Source: a bacterium
GTDB taxonomy: Bacteria; Patescibacteriota; Saccharimonadia; Saccharimonadales; UBA4665
DNA: 63,510 bases
Direction: 5' to 3'
Assembly (NCBI GenBank): GCA_021790875.1
Contig: JAJYFN010000002.1
Coordinates: forward strand, 1-63,510
Below are positions 1 through 10,389 of this stretch, in pieces. Position 1 is the first letter of the stretch; each line of letters begins with the position of its first letter. The translations under genes were made by a program, and so were the position numbers. Below the pieces are notes generated by a model. It saw only the letters and a program-made list of their open reading frames with translations, made no database searches and had not been told where the DNA came from.

Positions 1-1
1 G

Positions 2-202
2 CTTAATGAGATATTAGAATATGTCGAGCAACTTCAGGGCGTAGATACTCTAGATTTAAAACCAACCAACCAAGTAACTGGACTTACTAATGTGATGCGT
101 GCTGACGAGCCAATCGATTATGGCTATTTACCAGCTGAACTATTAAAGAACGTGCCACAGGTCTTAAATGATCAAATTCAGGTTAAAAGGATGGTTGAGT
201 AA
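2..202 (+). CDS. gatC: Asp/Glu-tRNA amidotransferase subunit C, 3' part (5' truncated by window)
   Basis: Open frame from window start encoding ...GVDTLDLKPTNQVTGLTNVMRADEPIDYG...LLKNVPQ..., typical GatC C-terminus; stops immediately before gatA. Confidence 0.85.
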   Translation, partial: LNEILEYVEQLQGVDTLDLKPTNQVTGLTNVMRADEPIDYGYLPAELLKNVPQVLNDQIQVKRMVE

Positions 203-204
203 GA

Positions 205-1638
205 ATGGCGGCAGACTGGGAGCCAATCGCACAGCTAGCAAGCCGTGTTCAAGCTGGTAGTACTACCGCGACGGAGTTAGTTAAACGTTCACTAAAGCTG
301 ATTGCTGAAGCTCAGGAATATAACAGCGTAATTATTGATCTTAGTGCCTCGGCCTTAAAGCGGGCTCAACTAATTGATCAGCAAGTCGCGCGTGGTGAAA
401 CGGTCGGCGTGCTAGCTGGTGTGCCTTTTATTGCCAAGGATAATTTTTTAGTTTTTGGAGGTGAAACCAAGGCTGCCAGCAAGATCTTAAGTGGCTTCAT
501 CCCGCCTTATCAGGCAAGTGCCATTAACGCGCTTGAGAGTGCTGGTGCAATTTGTGTTGCTAAGGCTAATATGGACGCTTTTGCGCACGGCGCCAGTACC
601 GAGAATAGTGACTACGGCGTCGTTAAGCATCCGTTTGATCAAACCCGGGTTCCAGGCGGTTCTTCTGGTGGTAGTGCGGCAGCGGTAGCGCTCGGTCTTG
701 CACCCTTTGCTTTAGGTACCGATACAGGTGGTTCAATCCGCCAGCCAGCCTCATTCTGTGGTGTCGTTGGGCTAAAACCAACTTACGGCTTAGTGAGCCG
801 CAGCGGTGTTATAGCAATGGGCAGTAGTCTGGATTGCATCGGGCCAATTACGCGCAATGTAAGTGATTCTGCGCTAGTCTTAGATGTAATGTCTGGACGT
901 GACGCCTTAGATGCTACAACTATTGAGCGCGATGAAGCCGGGTACTTCCCAATTAAGAAGACGCCTTTAAAGAAGCTTAAAATTGGTGTCATTAAAGAGT
1001 ATTTTAGCGACCAGGTAGACAGCGATATTCGCTCCACCCTAGAAGCTAGCATTAGTAAGCTTAAAGCTAATGGCGCAGAGATTAGCTATGTGTCACTACC
1101 TTCAACTGAGCTGGCGCTAGCATGTTATTACATTATCTGTCCGGCTGAGGTTAGCTCTAATCTCTCGCGCTACGATGGCCAACGCTATGGTTACTCTAAC
1201 CCTCAGGCAACAACCCTAGACGAAAGTTACGTTACGGCGCGTGGGCAGGGATTCGGCAAAGAAGCTAAACGACGCATTATGATTGGCACTTTTGTTTTAA
1301 GCAGTGGTTACTACGACGCCTACTATAAAAAAGCAATGACGGTTCGCACTAAATTAATTAACGAGTTTGAGACGGCTTTTAAAAGTGTCGATTTCCTGAT
1401 TGGCCCCATTGCACCAACCACGGCTTTTAAAATTGGCGAAAAGTCGCAGGACCCCTTGCAGATGTACCTCGCGGACGTCATGACAGTAGCCGCTAATCTA
1501 GCTGGCATACCGGCGCTTTCAATTCCAGTTGGAGTTGACTCGCTCGGATTGCCGATTGGCCTACAACTCATGGCAGCTCAACGCCAGGATGCCGCTCTAT
1601 TAAATCTAGCTGGTGCGATTGAAGATATGGGTAACTAA
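205..1638 (+). CDS. gatA: Asp-tRNA(Asn)/Glu-tRNA(Gln) amidotransferase subunit A
   Basis: Amidase signature GGSSGGSAAAVALG, catalytic K in IAKDNF; gatC-gatA-gatB context. Confidence 0.95.
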   Translation: MAADWEPIAQLASRVQAGSTTATELVKRSLKLIAEAQEYNSVIIDLSASALKRAQLIDQQVARGETVGVLAGVPFIAKDNFLVFGGETKAASKILSGFIPPYQASAINALESAGAICVAKANMDAFAHGASTENSDYGVVKHPFDQTRVPGGSSGGSAAAVALGLAPFALGTDTGGSIRQPASFCGVVGLKPTYGLVSRSGVIAMGSSLDCIGPITRNVSDSALVLDVMSGRDALDATTIERDEAGYFPIKKTPLKKLKIGVIKEYFSDQVDSDIRSTLEASISKLKANGAEISYVSLPSTELALACYYIICPAEVSSNLSRYDGQRYGYSNPQATTLDESYVTARGQGFGKEAKRRIMIGTFVLSSGYYDAYYKKAMTVRTKLINEFETAFKSVDFLIGPIAPTTAFKIGEKSQDPLQMYLADVMTVAANLAGIPALSIPVGVDSLGLPIGLQLMAAQRQDAALLNLAGAIEDMGN

Positions 1639-1642
1639 AACT

Positions 1643-2101
1643 ATGAATTTTGCTAAATACTTACCGAGTAGCTTAACGCTCCAGCACATCATTTTTGCGG
1701 TGGCTGCCGGACTTTTACTGATCGTGCTCATTATGCTGACTTTTAGTTGCAAGGCACGCAGTAATTATGCAGCCCGTTGGAAATCGCTTCAAAAGCTCCT
1801 GGCAGATAAGCAAACTTGGAAAGATGCCGTGATTGAGGCCGATAAACTGTTAGATAATGCCCTAAAGCAGCGTCATTACAAGGGAAAGACCATGGGTGAA
1901 AGATTAGTTTCAGCTCAGCATGAACTAACTAAGAACGATATGGTTTGGTATAGCCATAAGTTATCTAACAAGATTAGCAATGACGAAGTAGAAGTTAGTA
2001 AAGCGCAAGTCAAGAAATCACTCTTAGGCTTCTGGCTGGCTCTAAAAGACCTCGGCGTGTTTTCCAAAAATGAACCAGACCCTGATAAGGACAAATCATG
2101 A
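1643..2101 (+). CDS. Small single-TM protein of unknown function between gatA and gatB (ATG 1643 preferred over the upstream ORF start at 1613)
   Basis: In-frame ATG just after gatA stop; one N-terminal hydrophobic segment; overlaps gatB start by 4 nt. Confidence 0.7.
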   Translation: MNFAKYLPSSLTLQHIIFAVAAGLLLIVLIMLTFSCKARSNYAARWKSLQKLLADKQTWKDAVIEADKLLDNALKQRHYKGKTMGERLVSAQHELTKNDMVWYSHKLSNKISNDEVEVSKAQVKKSLLGFWLALKDLGVFSKNEPDPDKDKS

Positions 2102-3555
2102 GCCACAAATACCGTCCGACTATCGGCATTGAATGCCATGTCCAGCTCAAGACGAAGACCAAATTATTCTCGGGTGCTAATAACGATGCCCGTAACGCTG
2201 AACCAAATACGTTGGTTAATCATATCGACTTTGGCTTACCAGGCGCCTTACCAGTCTTTAACCGCGAAGCTCTTCAATTAGCCGTTCGTGCCGCGCTTGC
2301 CTTAAAGAGTGAGCCTGAACTGTTTTCAACCTTTGATCGTAAGCACTACTTTTACCCCGACTTACCAATGGGTTACCAGATCACACAGTATGACCAGCCC
2401 ATTATTAGTGGCGGTCAAGTTAACTTTAAGCTGGATGGTCAAGCCAAAACGGTGGGCATTACACGGGCCCACTTAGAGTCAGACGCCGGTAAAAGTACGC
2501 ACCCAGAAGGCTCAGCCATCTCTCTAGTTGACTTAAACCGCGCCGGAACGCCATTACTTGAGATTGTAAGTGAGCCTGAAATGCACACAGCAGCTGAAGC
2601 CAGAGCTTATACCGAAGAGCTCTACTTACTGATGCGCTATGCCGATGTAACGGAAGGTGATTTGTATCACGGCAACATGCGCTTTGATGTAAACGTGAGC
2701 CTTAGTCAGACTGATGAGCTCGGTGTAAGGAGCGAGACTAAAAATCTAAACAGTTTCCGGGCAGTCGAAAAGGCCATTGCTTACGAGATAAAGCGTCAAA
2801 GTGAACTCTTAGACGCCGGTAAAGCAATTATCCAAGAGACGCGTGGCTGGAACGAAGCCAAGCAAAAAACGGTCTCTCAGCGCACTAAAGAAAATGCTGA
2901 TGACTATCGCTACATGCCAGACCCAGACTTACCACCTTTAGTTATTGATCAGGCGTACATTGAGAAAATTAGAGCCGAACTACCAAATCTACCTGACTTC
3001 TGGCGTAAAGAGCTAAGCGCGCTGCAACTCGATGAGGATCAAATTCAGTTATTACTGGAAGCTAATATTGACTTTGAAGCGATCGGCTACATGGCTTTAA
3101 TTAAAGCTTTCCTATCAAAAGTAGATTTAGCAAAGACGCTCGTCAACTGGCTTGTCAATATCGAGATCCCGTTAATGCGCAGCAGTGAGAACAGTGTGAA
3201 GCTAATTAGCTCTGCTCGGAACCAGCTCTATAGTGACGTAATGCAGCTTAGTAAGTCAGGACAACTGAGCTCCACTGGGGCTAAGGAGCTGATTACTAAA
3301 CTGTTAATGGAGCCTGAACTACCCAGCGATATTACGAGCTTTGCAGAGCAAGCGAACTTGCTACAGCAATCTGATCAAAATGAAATTGAGACAATTGTTA
3401 AGCGGGTGCTTGATGCCAACCCAAACGCCGTAAAAGACATTCAAAAAGGTGAGACTAAAGCAATCGGCTTTTTAATCGGGCAGGTGATGAGCCAAAGTGC
3501 CGGCCGCGCTAATCCGGAACTGACCCGGCAGATTATTGAGCAACTCTTAAAATAG
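2098..3555 (+). CDS. gatB: Asp/Glu-tRNA amidotransferase subunit B
   Basis: IGIECHVQLKTKTKLF, LVDLNRAGTPLLEIVSEPEM, ETKNLNSFRAVEKAI, YRYMPDPDLPPL motifs. Confidence 0.95.
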   Translation: MSHKYRPTIGIECHVQLKTKTKLFSGANNDARNAEPNTLVNHIDFGLPGALPVFNREALQLAVRAALALKSEPELFSTFDRKHYFYPDLPMGYQITQYDQPIISGGQVNFKLDGQAKTVGITRAHLESDAGKSTHPEGSAISLVDLNRAGTPLLEIVSEPEMHTAAEARAYTEELYLLMRYADVTEGDLYHGNMRFDVNVSLSQTDELGVRSETKNLNSFRAVEKAIAYEIKRQSELLDAGKAIIQETRGWNEAKQKTVSQRTKENADDYRYMPDPDLPPLVIDQAYIEKIRAELPNLPDFWRKELSALQLDEDQIQLLLEANIDFEAIGYMALIKAFLSKVDLAKTLVNWLVNIEIPLMRSSENSVKLISSARNQLYSDVMQLSKSGQLSSTGAKELITKLLMEPELPSDITSFAEQANLLQQSDQNEIETIVKRVLDANPNAVKDIQKGETKAIGFLIGQVMSQSAGRANPELTRQIIEQLLK

Positions 3556-3653
3556 CAAAGAGGCTATTTATAAAAATTTGAAGTTTTGATTGACTCGATT
3601 GATCAGATTGCGAAAACTGTACTAATCCTAGCCAATGTTGTAGATTGTCTAAT

Positions 3654-3914
3654 ATGACTTCATTGGACAGTTTTTTCCTTATTTCGGCATCAATTTGTTT
3701 AAGCGTTTTCTTTATCGTCTTAACCTTACTGGCGATTTACGTCTGGGTGGCTCTAAAGCGACTAATGAAAAGCGCTGAGGCCGCTATTAATGGCGTAGAA
3801 GCCGCTTCAACCATGCTGCGCAACGCAGCCGTGCGTCGTGGCGTTCCAACCTTGCTAATGAGCCTCGTTAAACACATCTTAAGTACCCGCAGTCAAAAAA
3901 AGAACGAAGACTAG
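3654..3914 (+). CDS. Small single-TM hypothetical protein
   Basis: ORF with N-terminal TM segment; ATG 3654 in frame with upstream TTG 3645. Confidence 0.5.
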   Translation: MTSLDSFFLISASICLSVFFIVLTLLAIYVWVALKRLMKSAEAAINGVEAASTMLRNAAVRRGVPTLLMSLVKHILSTRSQKKNED

Positions 3915-4059
3915 ACCTTATAGCTCGATTAAAACTTAGCTTAGGAGGTGAGCTAGTTAGATATTGCTAATGGTAAAAAATTACAGCATGCTTTTCTGGT
4001 ATTAAGCTTAATGCAGCGATATAATAGCTTTAGCTAAAAGCGAGACAAAAAGTGAAAAT

Positions 4060-7000
4060 GTGCGGGAAGAATGTATGCCTAAAGCTAGCCGATTAACTGC
4101 CTCTAATTTTGTGCACCTGCACAACCACACACACTATTCGGTGTTAGATGGTCTGACGAAAGTGCCGGCTCTAGTTAACTTAGTCAAAGAATACGACATG
4201 TCCGCCGTGGCGATTACCGATCACGGTACGCTGAGTGGCGCCATCGAATTTTATACTGAAGCCAAAGAGAAGGGGATTAAACCGATCATTGGCATGGAAG
4301 CCTATGTGGCACCACGCACTAATCAGGACCGCGATCCAAGCAAAGATAAAAATAGCTACCACCTGACAATTCTAGCCATGAACCACGAGGGCTACTTAAA
4401 TTTGATGCAGCTCTCAACAATCGCCAACCTAGAAGGTTTCTACTACCGGCCACGGATCGATTTTGAGCTTTTAAAAAAGTATAACGCAGGCCTAATTGTC
4501 TTAAGCGGTTGTATTGGTGGCGAAGTAGCCGATAATCTGCGGGCGAACCAGGATAAACAAGCTGAGGCCGTAGCCCGCAAGTATAAGAGCTTACTAGGGG
4601 ATCGTTATTATCTTGAGGTCCAAGATCACGGCCACCTTAAGCACCCTAATTACTGGGAAGAGCAAGGACGTGTTAATGTTGGCCTACTGAAGCTTGCCAA
4701 AAAATTAGATATCCCGGCCGTCGTAACTTGTGATGCGCACTACTTAAAGACTGAGGATAAGGAGGCGCATGAGATTCTGCTATGCGTGCAGACGGGCTCA
4801 TTCTTAAGCGACAACAACCGCATGTCACTGGCTGAATTTGATCTCAGTGTCACCGATCCAAAGAACGTTATTGAGCGCTGGGGCGACGAATACCCAGAAC
4901 TGATTACTAATACTAAAGCAATTGCTGAGCGCGTTGATCTTAAGATTCAACTAGATAGCATCTTAATTCCAAAGTTTCCAGTTCCAGCTGAAGAAAAGAG
5001 TGAAGGTCAGTATTTAGAAAAACTAGTTTACCAAGGTTTAGTCTGGCGCTACAACGGCGAAACACGGGACCAAATTAAAGACTTAAGTGTTGCTCAAGCA
5101 AAACAGAAACTGCCTGACGCAATCTTAAAGAGAGCCGAGTATGAGCTTGAAGTAATCGGCAAAATGGGCTTCCAAGGCTACTTCTTAATTATTAACGACT
5201 TTATTCAATGGGGAAAGAGCCAAGGCATAATCTTCGGTCCTGGGCGTGGTAGTGCTGCTGGATCGATTGTTTCGTATGGGTTAGACATCACGTCACTTGA
5301 CCCTCTAAAATACGACTTACTGTTCGAGCGTTTCTTAAATCCAGATCGTATCAGCATGCCTGATGTCGACATCGATATTATGGACACCCGGCGCAATGAG
5401 GTGATTGCTTACTGTGCTGATAAATACGGCCATGATCGGGTAGCCAACATCGTGACCTTTGGTACGATGGCGGCACGTAACGCGGTACGTGATGTCTCAC
5501 GCGTCTTGCAAGTGCCCTATGCCGAGGCTGACCGCTTAGCTAAGATGATACCGCCACCGATCCAAGGCATTCATGTCCCACTCAAGCGCTCCATCCAAAA
5601 AAACCGTGATTTAAAACAGGAATATGAAACTAATGCAGTCGCCAGGCAGGTCTTTGATCTTGCGACACAACTTGAAGGCACAATTCGCTCGCACGGCGTG
5701 CATGCCGCTGGCGTAGTCATCGCGCCGGATGAAATCGTCAAATATACGCCGCTTGAAATGGCGCAAAAGGGAGTAGTAGCGACCCAATACTCCATGGGCC
5801 CAATTGAGCACCTAGGCTTGCTTAAGATGGACTTTCTAGGCTTGAGTAACCTAACCATTATTAAGAACGCCTTACGAATTATTAAGCGGGTCTATAACGA
5901 GGACATTGACATTGAGAAACTACCACTTGATGATGCCGAGACCTATGCCTTATTCCAACGTGGTGACACTACTGGAGTGTTTCAGTTTGAATCAGCTGGC
6001 ATGCGACGTTATCTAAAGGCGCTACAGCCGACACGCTTTGAAGACATTGTAGCTATGAACGCGCTATACCGACCGGGCCCGATGCAGTTTATTGATGACT
6101 TTATCTCTCGCAAGCGTGGCGAGAAAGAGATTTCTTTCCTGCACCAGAGCATGGAGCCAGCACTTAAAAACACTTACGGCGTTCTTGTTTACCAGGAGCA
6201 GGTAATGCAGATCAGTAAAGATGTCTGTGGTTTTTCGGGTGGCGAGGCAGACACCTTACGTAAGGCCATCGGCAAGAAAAAGATAGATATCTTACGCAAG
6301 ATGCGCCAAAGAATGATTGATGGCGCCAAGGAAGTGTCTGGCGTCGAAGAAGCTACGATGGAGAAATTCTGGCAGCAGCTAGAAGACTTCGCAGCTTACT
6401 GCTTCAATAAGAGCCACGCAGCCTGCTATTCCTTAATTGCTTATCAAACGGCCTATCTCAAGGCACATTGGCCAGCTGCATTTATGGCCGCCTTAATGAC
6501 CTCAGTCTATGTTGATACAGACCGCTTAGCGCTAGAAATTAGCGAGTGTCAGAAAATGAACATTGCTGTCTTACCACCGGACATTAACGAATCATTTAGT
6601 GAATTCGCCGTAATTGAGAATGGCGACTCTTCATCAATTCGTTTTAGCTTAAGTGCTATTAAAAACGTTGGCAGTAATGCGGTAGACGAAATCTTAAGAG
6701 CCAGAGAAACTGGCCCCTTCCTCGACTTCGAAGATTTTCTGGCCCGCGTAGATTATAAGAGCGTCAACCGTAAATCTTTCGAGAGTCTAATTAAAGCTGG
6801 CGTGTTCGATCGCTTTCACGAGCGCGTCTTGCTCCTAAATAGCTTAGATTTAATCATGGCTTATGGCTCACGCTCGCAAAAGCAAGCCGAACGTGGTCAA
6901 ACAGACCTCTTTGGCGGCGATAGCGCTAAGGCCAATCAAATGCCGACCGCCCGCTTGAATTTGCCGAAACCGACGCCAGATCAACAGATGTCACGCGAGC

Positions 7001-7698
7001 ACCTCATTTGGGAGCGTGAACTACTTGGGCTCTATCTCTCCAAGCACCCACTAACACTGTTTGAGTCCTTGCTAAAAGACCAGGCACAGCCAATCTCAAG
7101 CCTAAACTCAAAAATGGATAATCAGGCGGTTAAGATTGGCGGAATTGTGAACGGGATCCGCGAAATAACGACCAAGCGTGGCCAAAAGATGGCCTTTGTG
7201 CGTGTCGAAGATCTAAGTGGCGACATCGAGGTAATCCTCTTCCCGCAAACTTATGCCCAATTTAGTAATCTATGCGTTCTGGATAAGGTAGTTCTAATGA
7301 AGGGAAAGTTAGACGCCAAAGACCGTGATGGCCGGATTGGTGATGAATTAAAGATTATTCTTGACTCCGCTAATGAGCTAAGCACCGATCAGGCTGAGGC
7401 TTACCATAAGCCAATTCCTAATGAACTTGGGGGTCAAATCTTAAGCGGTCCTGGCGCAAAGGGCGCGACTAAAGCCGAGCGTTTATATATTCGTCTCGCC
7501 TCCTCTGAAGATCAGACACTGCTAATGGACCTTAAGCGCACCATTGACATGTATCGGGGCAGCACAGAAGTCGTCTTGGTGCTAGGCGATGATCAACGCA
7601 AACAAGCTATCAAACTTCCTAGTGGGATTGAGATTACAAGTGACGGCCCGAAGCTCTTAACTCAGTTGATGGGTAGCGAAAACGTAGTCGTTAACTAG
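4060..7698 (+). CDS. dnaE: DNA polymerase III subunit alpha with intact PHP motifs (ATG 4075 is an alternative start)
   Basis: PHP motif HLHNHTHYSVLDG, GPGRGSAAGSIVSYGLDIT, PDVDIDI, YQEQVMQI, RPGPM. Confidence 0.95.
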   Translation: MREECMPKASRLTASNFVHLHNHTHYSVLDGLTKVPALVNLVKEYDMSAVAITDHGTLSGAIEFYTEAKEKGIKPIIGMEAYVAPRTNQDRDPSKDKNSYHLTILAMNHEGYLNLMQLSTIANLEGFYYRPRIDFELLKKYNAGLIVLSGCIGGEVADNLRANQDKQAEAVARKYKSLLGDRYYLEVQDHGHLKHPNYWEEQGRVNVGLLKLAKKLDIPAVVTCDAHYLKTEDKEAHEILLCVQTGSFLSDNNRMSLAEFDLSVTDPKNVIERWGDEYPELITNTKAIAERVDLKIQLDSILIPKFPVPAEEKSEGQYLEKLVYQGLVWRYNGETRDQIKDLSVAQAKQKLPDAILKRAEYELEVIGKMGFQGYFLIINDFIQWGKSQGIIFGPGRGSAAGSIVSYGLDITSLDPLKYDLLFERFLNPDRISMPDVDIDIMDTRRNEVIAYCADKYGHDRVANIVTFGTMAARNAVRDVSRVLQVPYAEADRLAKMIPPPIQGIHVPLKRSIQKNRDLKQEYETNAVARQVFDLATQLEGTIRSHGVHAAGVVIAPDEIVKYTPLEMAQKGVVATQYSMGPIEHLGLLKMDFLGLSNLTIIKNALRIIKRVYNEDIDIEKLPLDDAETYALFQRGDTTGVFQFESAGMRRYLKALQPTRFEDIVAMNALYRPGPMQFIDDFISRKRGEKEISFLHQSMEPALKNTYGVLVYQEQVMQISKDVCGFSGGEADTLRKAIGKKKIDILRKMRQRMIDGAKEVSGVEEATMEKFWQQLEDFAAYCFNKSHAACYSLIAYQTAYLKAHWPAAFMAALMTSVYVDTDRLALEISECQKMNIAVLPPDINESFSEFAVIENGDSSSIRFSLSAIKNVGSNAVDEILRARETGPFLDFEDFLARVDYKSVNRKSFESLIKAGVFDRFHERVLLLNSLDLIMAYGSRSQKQAERGQTDLFGGDSAKANQMPTARLNLPKPTPDQQMSREHLIWERELLGLYLSKHPLTLFESLLKDQAQPISSLNSKMDNQAVKIGGIVNGIREITTKRGQKMAFVRVEDLSGDIEVILFPQTYAQFSNLCVLDKVVLMKGKLDAKDRDGRIGDELKIILDSANELSTDQAEAYHKPIPNELGGQILSGPGAKGATKAERLYIRLASSEDQTLLMDLKRTIDMYRGSTEVVLVLGDDQRKQAIKLPSGIEITSDGPKLLTQLMGSENVVVN

Positions 7699-7701
7699 TT
7701 T

Positions 7702-8091
7702 CTAAGCCGGCACGTTGTGGTGCGACAGCAGTAGTCCGACCACCGCTAAGGTTACTAAGGCGATGTCAAAGAGAGGGTGCTTGAGGGCAAAAGACTCACT
7801 CTTAATGAAAACTTTGTGCCAGGCAAAAGCATGGCGCAAGAGAAAAATGGCTAGCGCCATCAGGCCGATACTTGACTCTAGAATAGTGTAGTAACTGTAG
7901 GCAGTTAAGTTTTGGGTTTTAACTGGTTGAACGCTATGCCAATTACTAGCTAAAACTAGCCCAAGACCAATAATCAATACAACTGGAATATACGGCCAGT
8001 AGGTTTTTAAATAATGCTTAGATTTGCGGTGATGAGCGGCATGGATTTGTTTATGGGCCGCACTGGGTCGCGCTTTGGTAGTTAAGGACAT
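7702..8091 (-). CDS. Membrane protein of unknown function
   Basis: ORF with about three hydrophobic segments; fills gap between dnaE and TrmH-family gene. Confidence 0.5.
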   Translation of the reverse strand: MSLTTKARPSAAHKQIHAAHHRKSKHYLKTYWPYIPVVLIIGLGLVLASNWHSVQPVKTQNLTAYSYYTILESSIGLMALAIFLLRHAFAWHKVFIKSESFALKHPLFDIALVTLAVVGLLLSHHNVPA

Positions 8092-8116
8092 TTTTATTTT
8101 TGTTTAACACTTTAGA

Positions 8117-8623
8117 TTATAGCATAAGCGTAAAATAAAAGAGTGCCATGGCAGCGGCTGCACTAACGTTAAAAGACTCTTTTCTGCCTTGCATTGGAAT
8201 CTCAACAATGGCATCAGCAAGTAATTTGCAATCTGAGCTAACTCCCTTAATTTCATTTCCAACTATTAGGACAAGATCACTCTTAAGGCGGTAGTCTAAT
8301 AAGGGCAGAGCTTGGCTGTCTTGCTCAAGCGCCACAATATTTGCGCCCTCTGCCTTAAGCGTAGTTAAAACACTCATGGCGTCTTCAACGTAACGCCATT
8401 TTTGGCTTTGCTCCGCTCCAAGGGCAGTTTTAGCAATCCGTTTCGTTATCTTAGCTGCTAGATAGGGCAGGCGCGTATCGTTATTTTCAAGCATTGGGTA
8501 AGGCGTAATACCGCACATAATAACTTCAAAAACGCCTAAACCTTCAGCGGTGCGCAGCATGCTGCCAACGTTATGGGAGCTCCGTACGTCATCGAGCAGT
8601 AGATAGATTTTGCGTGTGGGCAT
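8117..8623 (-). CDS. TrmH/SpoU-family RNA 2'-O-methyltransferase
   Basis: LLLDDVRSSHNVGSMLRTAEGLGV, LIVGNEIKGVS, IPMQGRKESFNVSAAAAMALF motifs. Confidence 0.9.
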   Translation of the reverse strand: MPTRKIYLLLDDVRSSHNVGSMLRTAEGLGVFEVIMCGITPYPMLENNDTRLPYLAAKITKRIAKTALGAEQSQKWRYVEDAMSVLTTLKAEGANIVALEQDSQALPLLDYRLKSDLVLIVGNEIKGVSSDCKLLADAIVEIPMQGRKESFNVSAAAAMALFYFTLML

Positions 8624-8737
8624 AAGCTAATCATACAAGAAGAGTGTGAGCAGACTTAACGCTCATGCTTTATACTTAACTTAAGTAGTTTAATTTTAAG
8701 TAGAGCTAGATTAGAGAACACAAGTAAACATATATAT

Positions 8738-10351
8738 ATGGGCGATGACCTTAGAATTAGCGAAGAACAGGCTTCTCTGCGACGGGCGCGATTGCTTGGT
8801 TTTGACTATATAGATACCTCTCAGACCAGCGGTCACAAACAAATCTATGTTAATTTAATTAGCCCGAACGAAATGCGCGATTTAAAAGCGCTGCCGATTC
8901 TAGCCGATGCCAGTCACATCACCTTCGGCATCTTAAACACCACGCCGCAGTCCGCCTTAAGGCAACTAGCGGAGCACTTTAATGATCGCCGTGTTAACTT
9001 TGCCTTAATTTCTGAGACTGGCTTTAAGGAATACATGAATCTGTATGATCCACCTAAAGCGGTGGTCTATCACGATATTGAGATTAAGGATGCTGGCTCA
9101 CAGGCTTTAATCGACCAGATCTCTGCGATTTTAAATGAGGTGCGTGCTGATGACATGTTGGCGTATCTGGTATCCCAAGCGCACCGCCTGAACGCCAGCG
9201 ATATCCATATTGAAACCCAAACTAGTGACGTACGGATCCGTTTTCGGATTGACGGCGTACTCCATATTATTGCTCGTCTACCTCTTGAGAAGTACCGCAT
9301 ATTAATGTCAGCCATTGCAAGTGCTGGCAATATCTCCACTGGTGCCGATGAAGCCCAGCAGGGTCACATTGCCCAAAAAGTAAAGATGGCCGATGGCTCA
9401 GTAGTTGATGTTAACGTCCGTTTAGAAACCGTGCCAACAATTAACGGTATAGATGTTGTGATGCGTTTGTTTAACATGGACCAAGATCGCTTTAAGCTCG
9501 AAAAGCTTGGGCTTTCAGATAAAGAACGCGGTGTTGTTGACGCTATTATCGCAAAACCCTCTGGGTTAGTCATGGTCGTCGGACCAACCGGCTCCGGCAA
9601 GACAACCACCCTTTACTCAATTTTAAATAGCCTTAGTAACGATCAACGCAAGATTATTACAATTGAAGACCCCGTCGAGTTTCAATTCCGAGGCATAACC
9701 CAAATTCCAGTCCACTCCAGTGATTTAACTGGTGGCGATACGGTCTTTGCCGACAAATTAAGGGCAGTACTGCGCTTAGACCCAGACGTTGTTATGGTTG
9801 GCGAGATTCGCGACCAGGACACGGCACGAACGGCACTGCAAGCTTCTCTAACCGGTCACTTAGTCTTAACAACCTTCCACGCCGGAAATGCCTCGGCTGC
9901 CCTAACGCGTCTTGCGGACGTGATTGGTCAGAACCCGCTCTTTGTATCGGCCGTCCGTTTAATTATGGCGCAACGCTTAGTGCGTAGGCTGGATGAATCT
10001 TTGCGCGAAGCATACGACCCGAGCGAAGAGGAGAAACGGATCATCCAAAATGTAGTAGATACTTTACCTGCAAACGTCGAAAGACCGAATTTAGACGGGC
10101 TGAAACTCTATCATCCTGGCTCCAGCGAGAGTAACCCATATGGCTACTCTGGGTTACTAGCAGTGCGCGAACAACTGCTAATGAGCGAGGAAATTACTAA
10201 AGTTATTATCACGCCAGGTAAAGTGGTTAGTACGGAAGAAATTGAGCAAGCCGCAATAGCTAGTGGCATGACAACAATGCTCCAGGACGCGATCCTAAAA
10301 GTCGTAGCCGGCTTAACCACCATCGAAGAAGTGTTTAGAGTCGTTGGTTAA
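8738..10351 (+). CDS. GspE/PilB-family type II secretion / type IV pilus assembly ATPase
   Basis: SDIHIE, VGPTGSGKTTTLYS Walker A, ITIEDPVE, VGEIRDQDTA, GHLVLTTFHA. Confidence 0.9.
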   Translation: MGDDLRISEEQASLRRARLLGFDYIDTSQTSGHKQIYVNLISPNEMRDLKALPILADASHITFGILNTTPQSALRQLAEHFNDRRVNFALISETGFKEYMNLYDPPKAVVYHDIEIKDAGSQALIDQISAILNEVRADDMLAYLVSQAHRLNASDIHIETQTSDVRIRFRIDGVLHIIARLPLEKYRILMSAIASAGNISTGADEAQQGHIAQKVKMADGSVVDVNVRLETVPTINGIDVVMRLFNMDQDRFKLEKLGLSDKERGVVDAIIAKPSGLVMVVGPTGSGKTTTLYSILNSLSNDQRKIITIEDPVEFQFRGITQIPVHSSDLTGGDTVFADKLRAVLRLDPDVVMVGEIRDQDTARTALQASLTGHLVLTTFHAGNASAALTRLADVIGQNPLFVSAVRLIMAQRLVRRLDESLREAYDPSEEEKRIIQNVVDTLPANVERPNLDGLKLYHPGSSESNPYGYSGLLAVREQLLMSEEITKVIITPGKVVSTEEIEQAAIASGMTTMLQDAILKVVAGLTTIEEVFRVVG

Positions 10352-10389
10352 AGTAAACGTCTAAATTTAAGTTAGTGCGCACTAAAATA

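Noticed and set aside
3556-3653. Promoter TTGACT/TACTAA upstream of small membrane ORF 3654-3914
   Set aside because: Hexamer spacing does not fit a standard sigma70-type promoter
4020-4025. TATAAT upstream of dnaE
   Set aside because: Good -10 but no acceptable -35 at the right distance, so not called as a promoter feature
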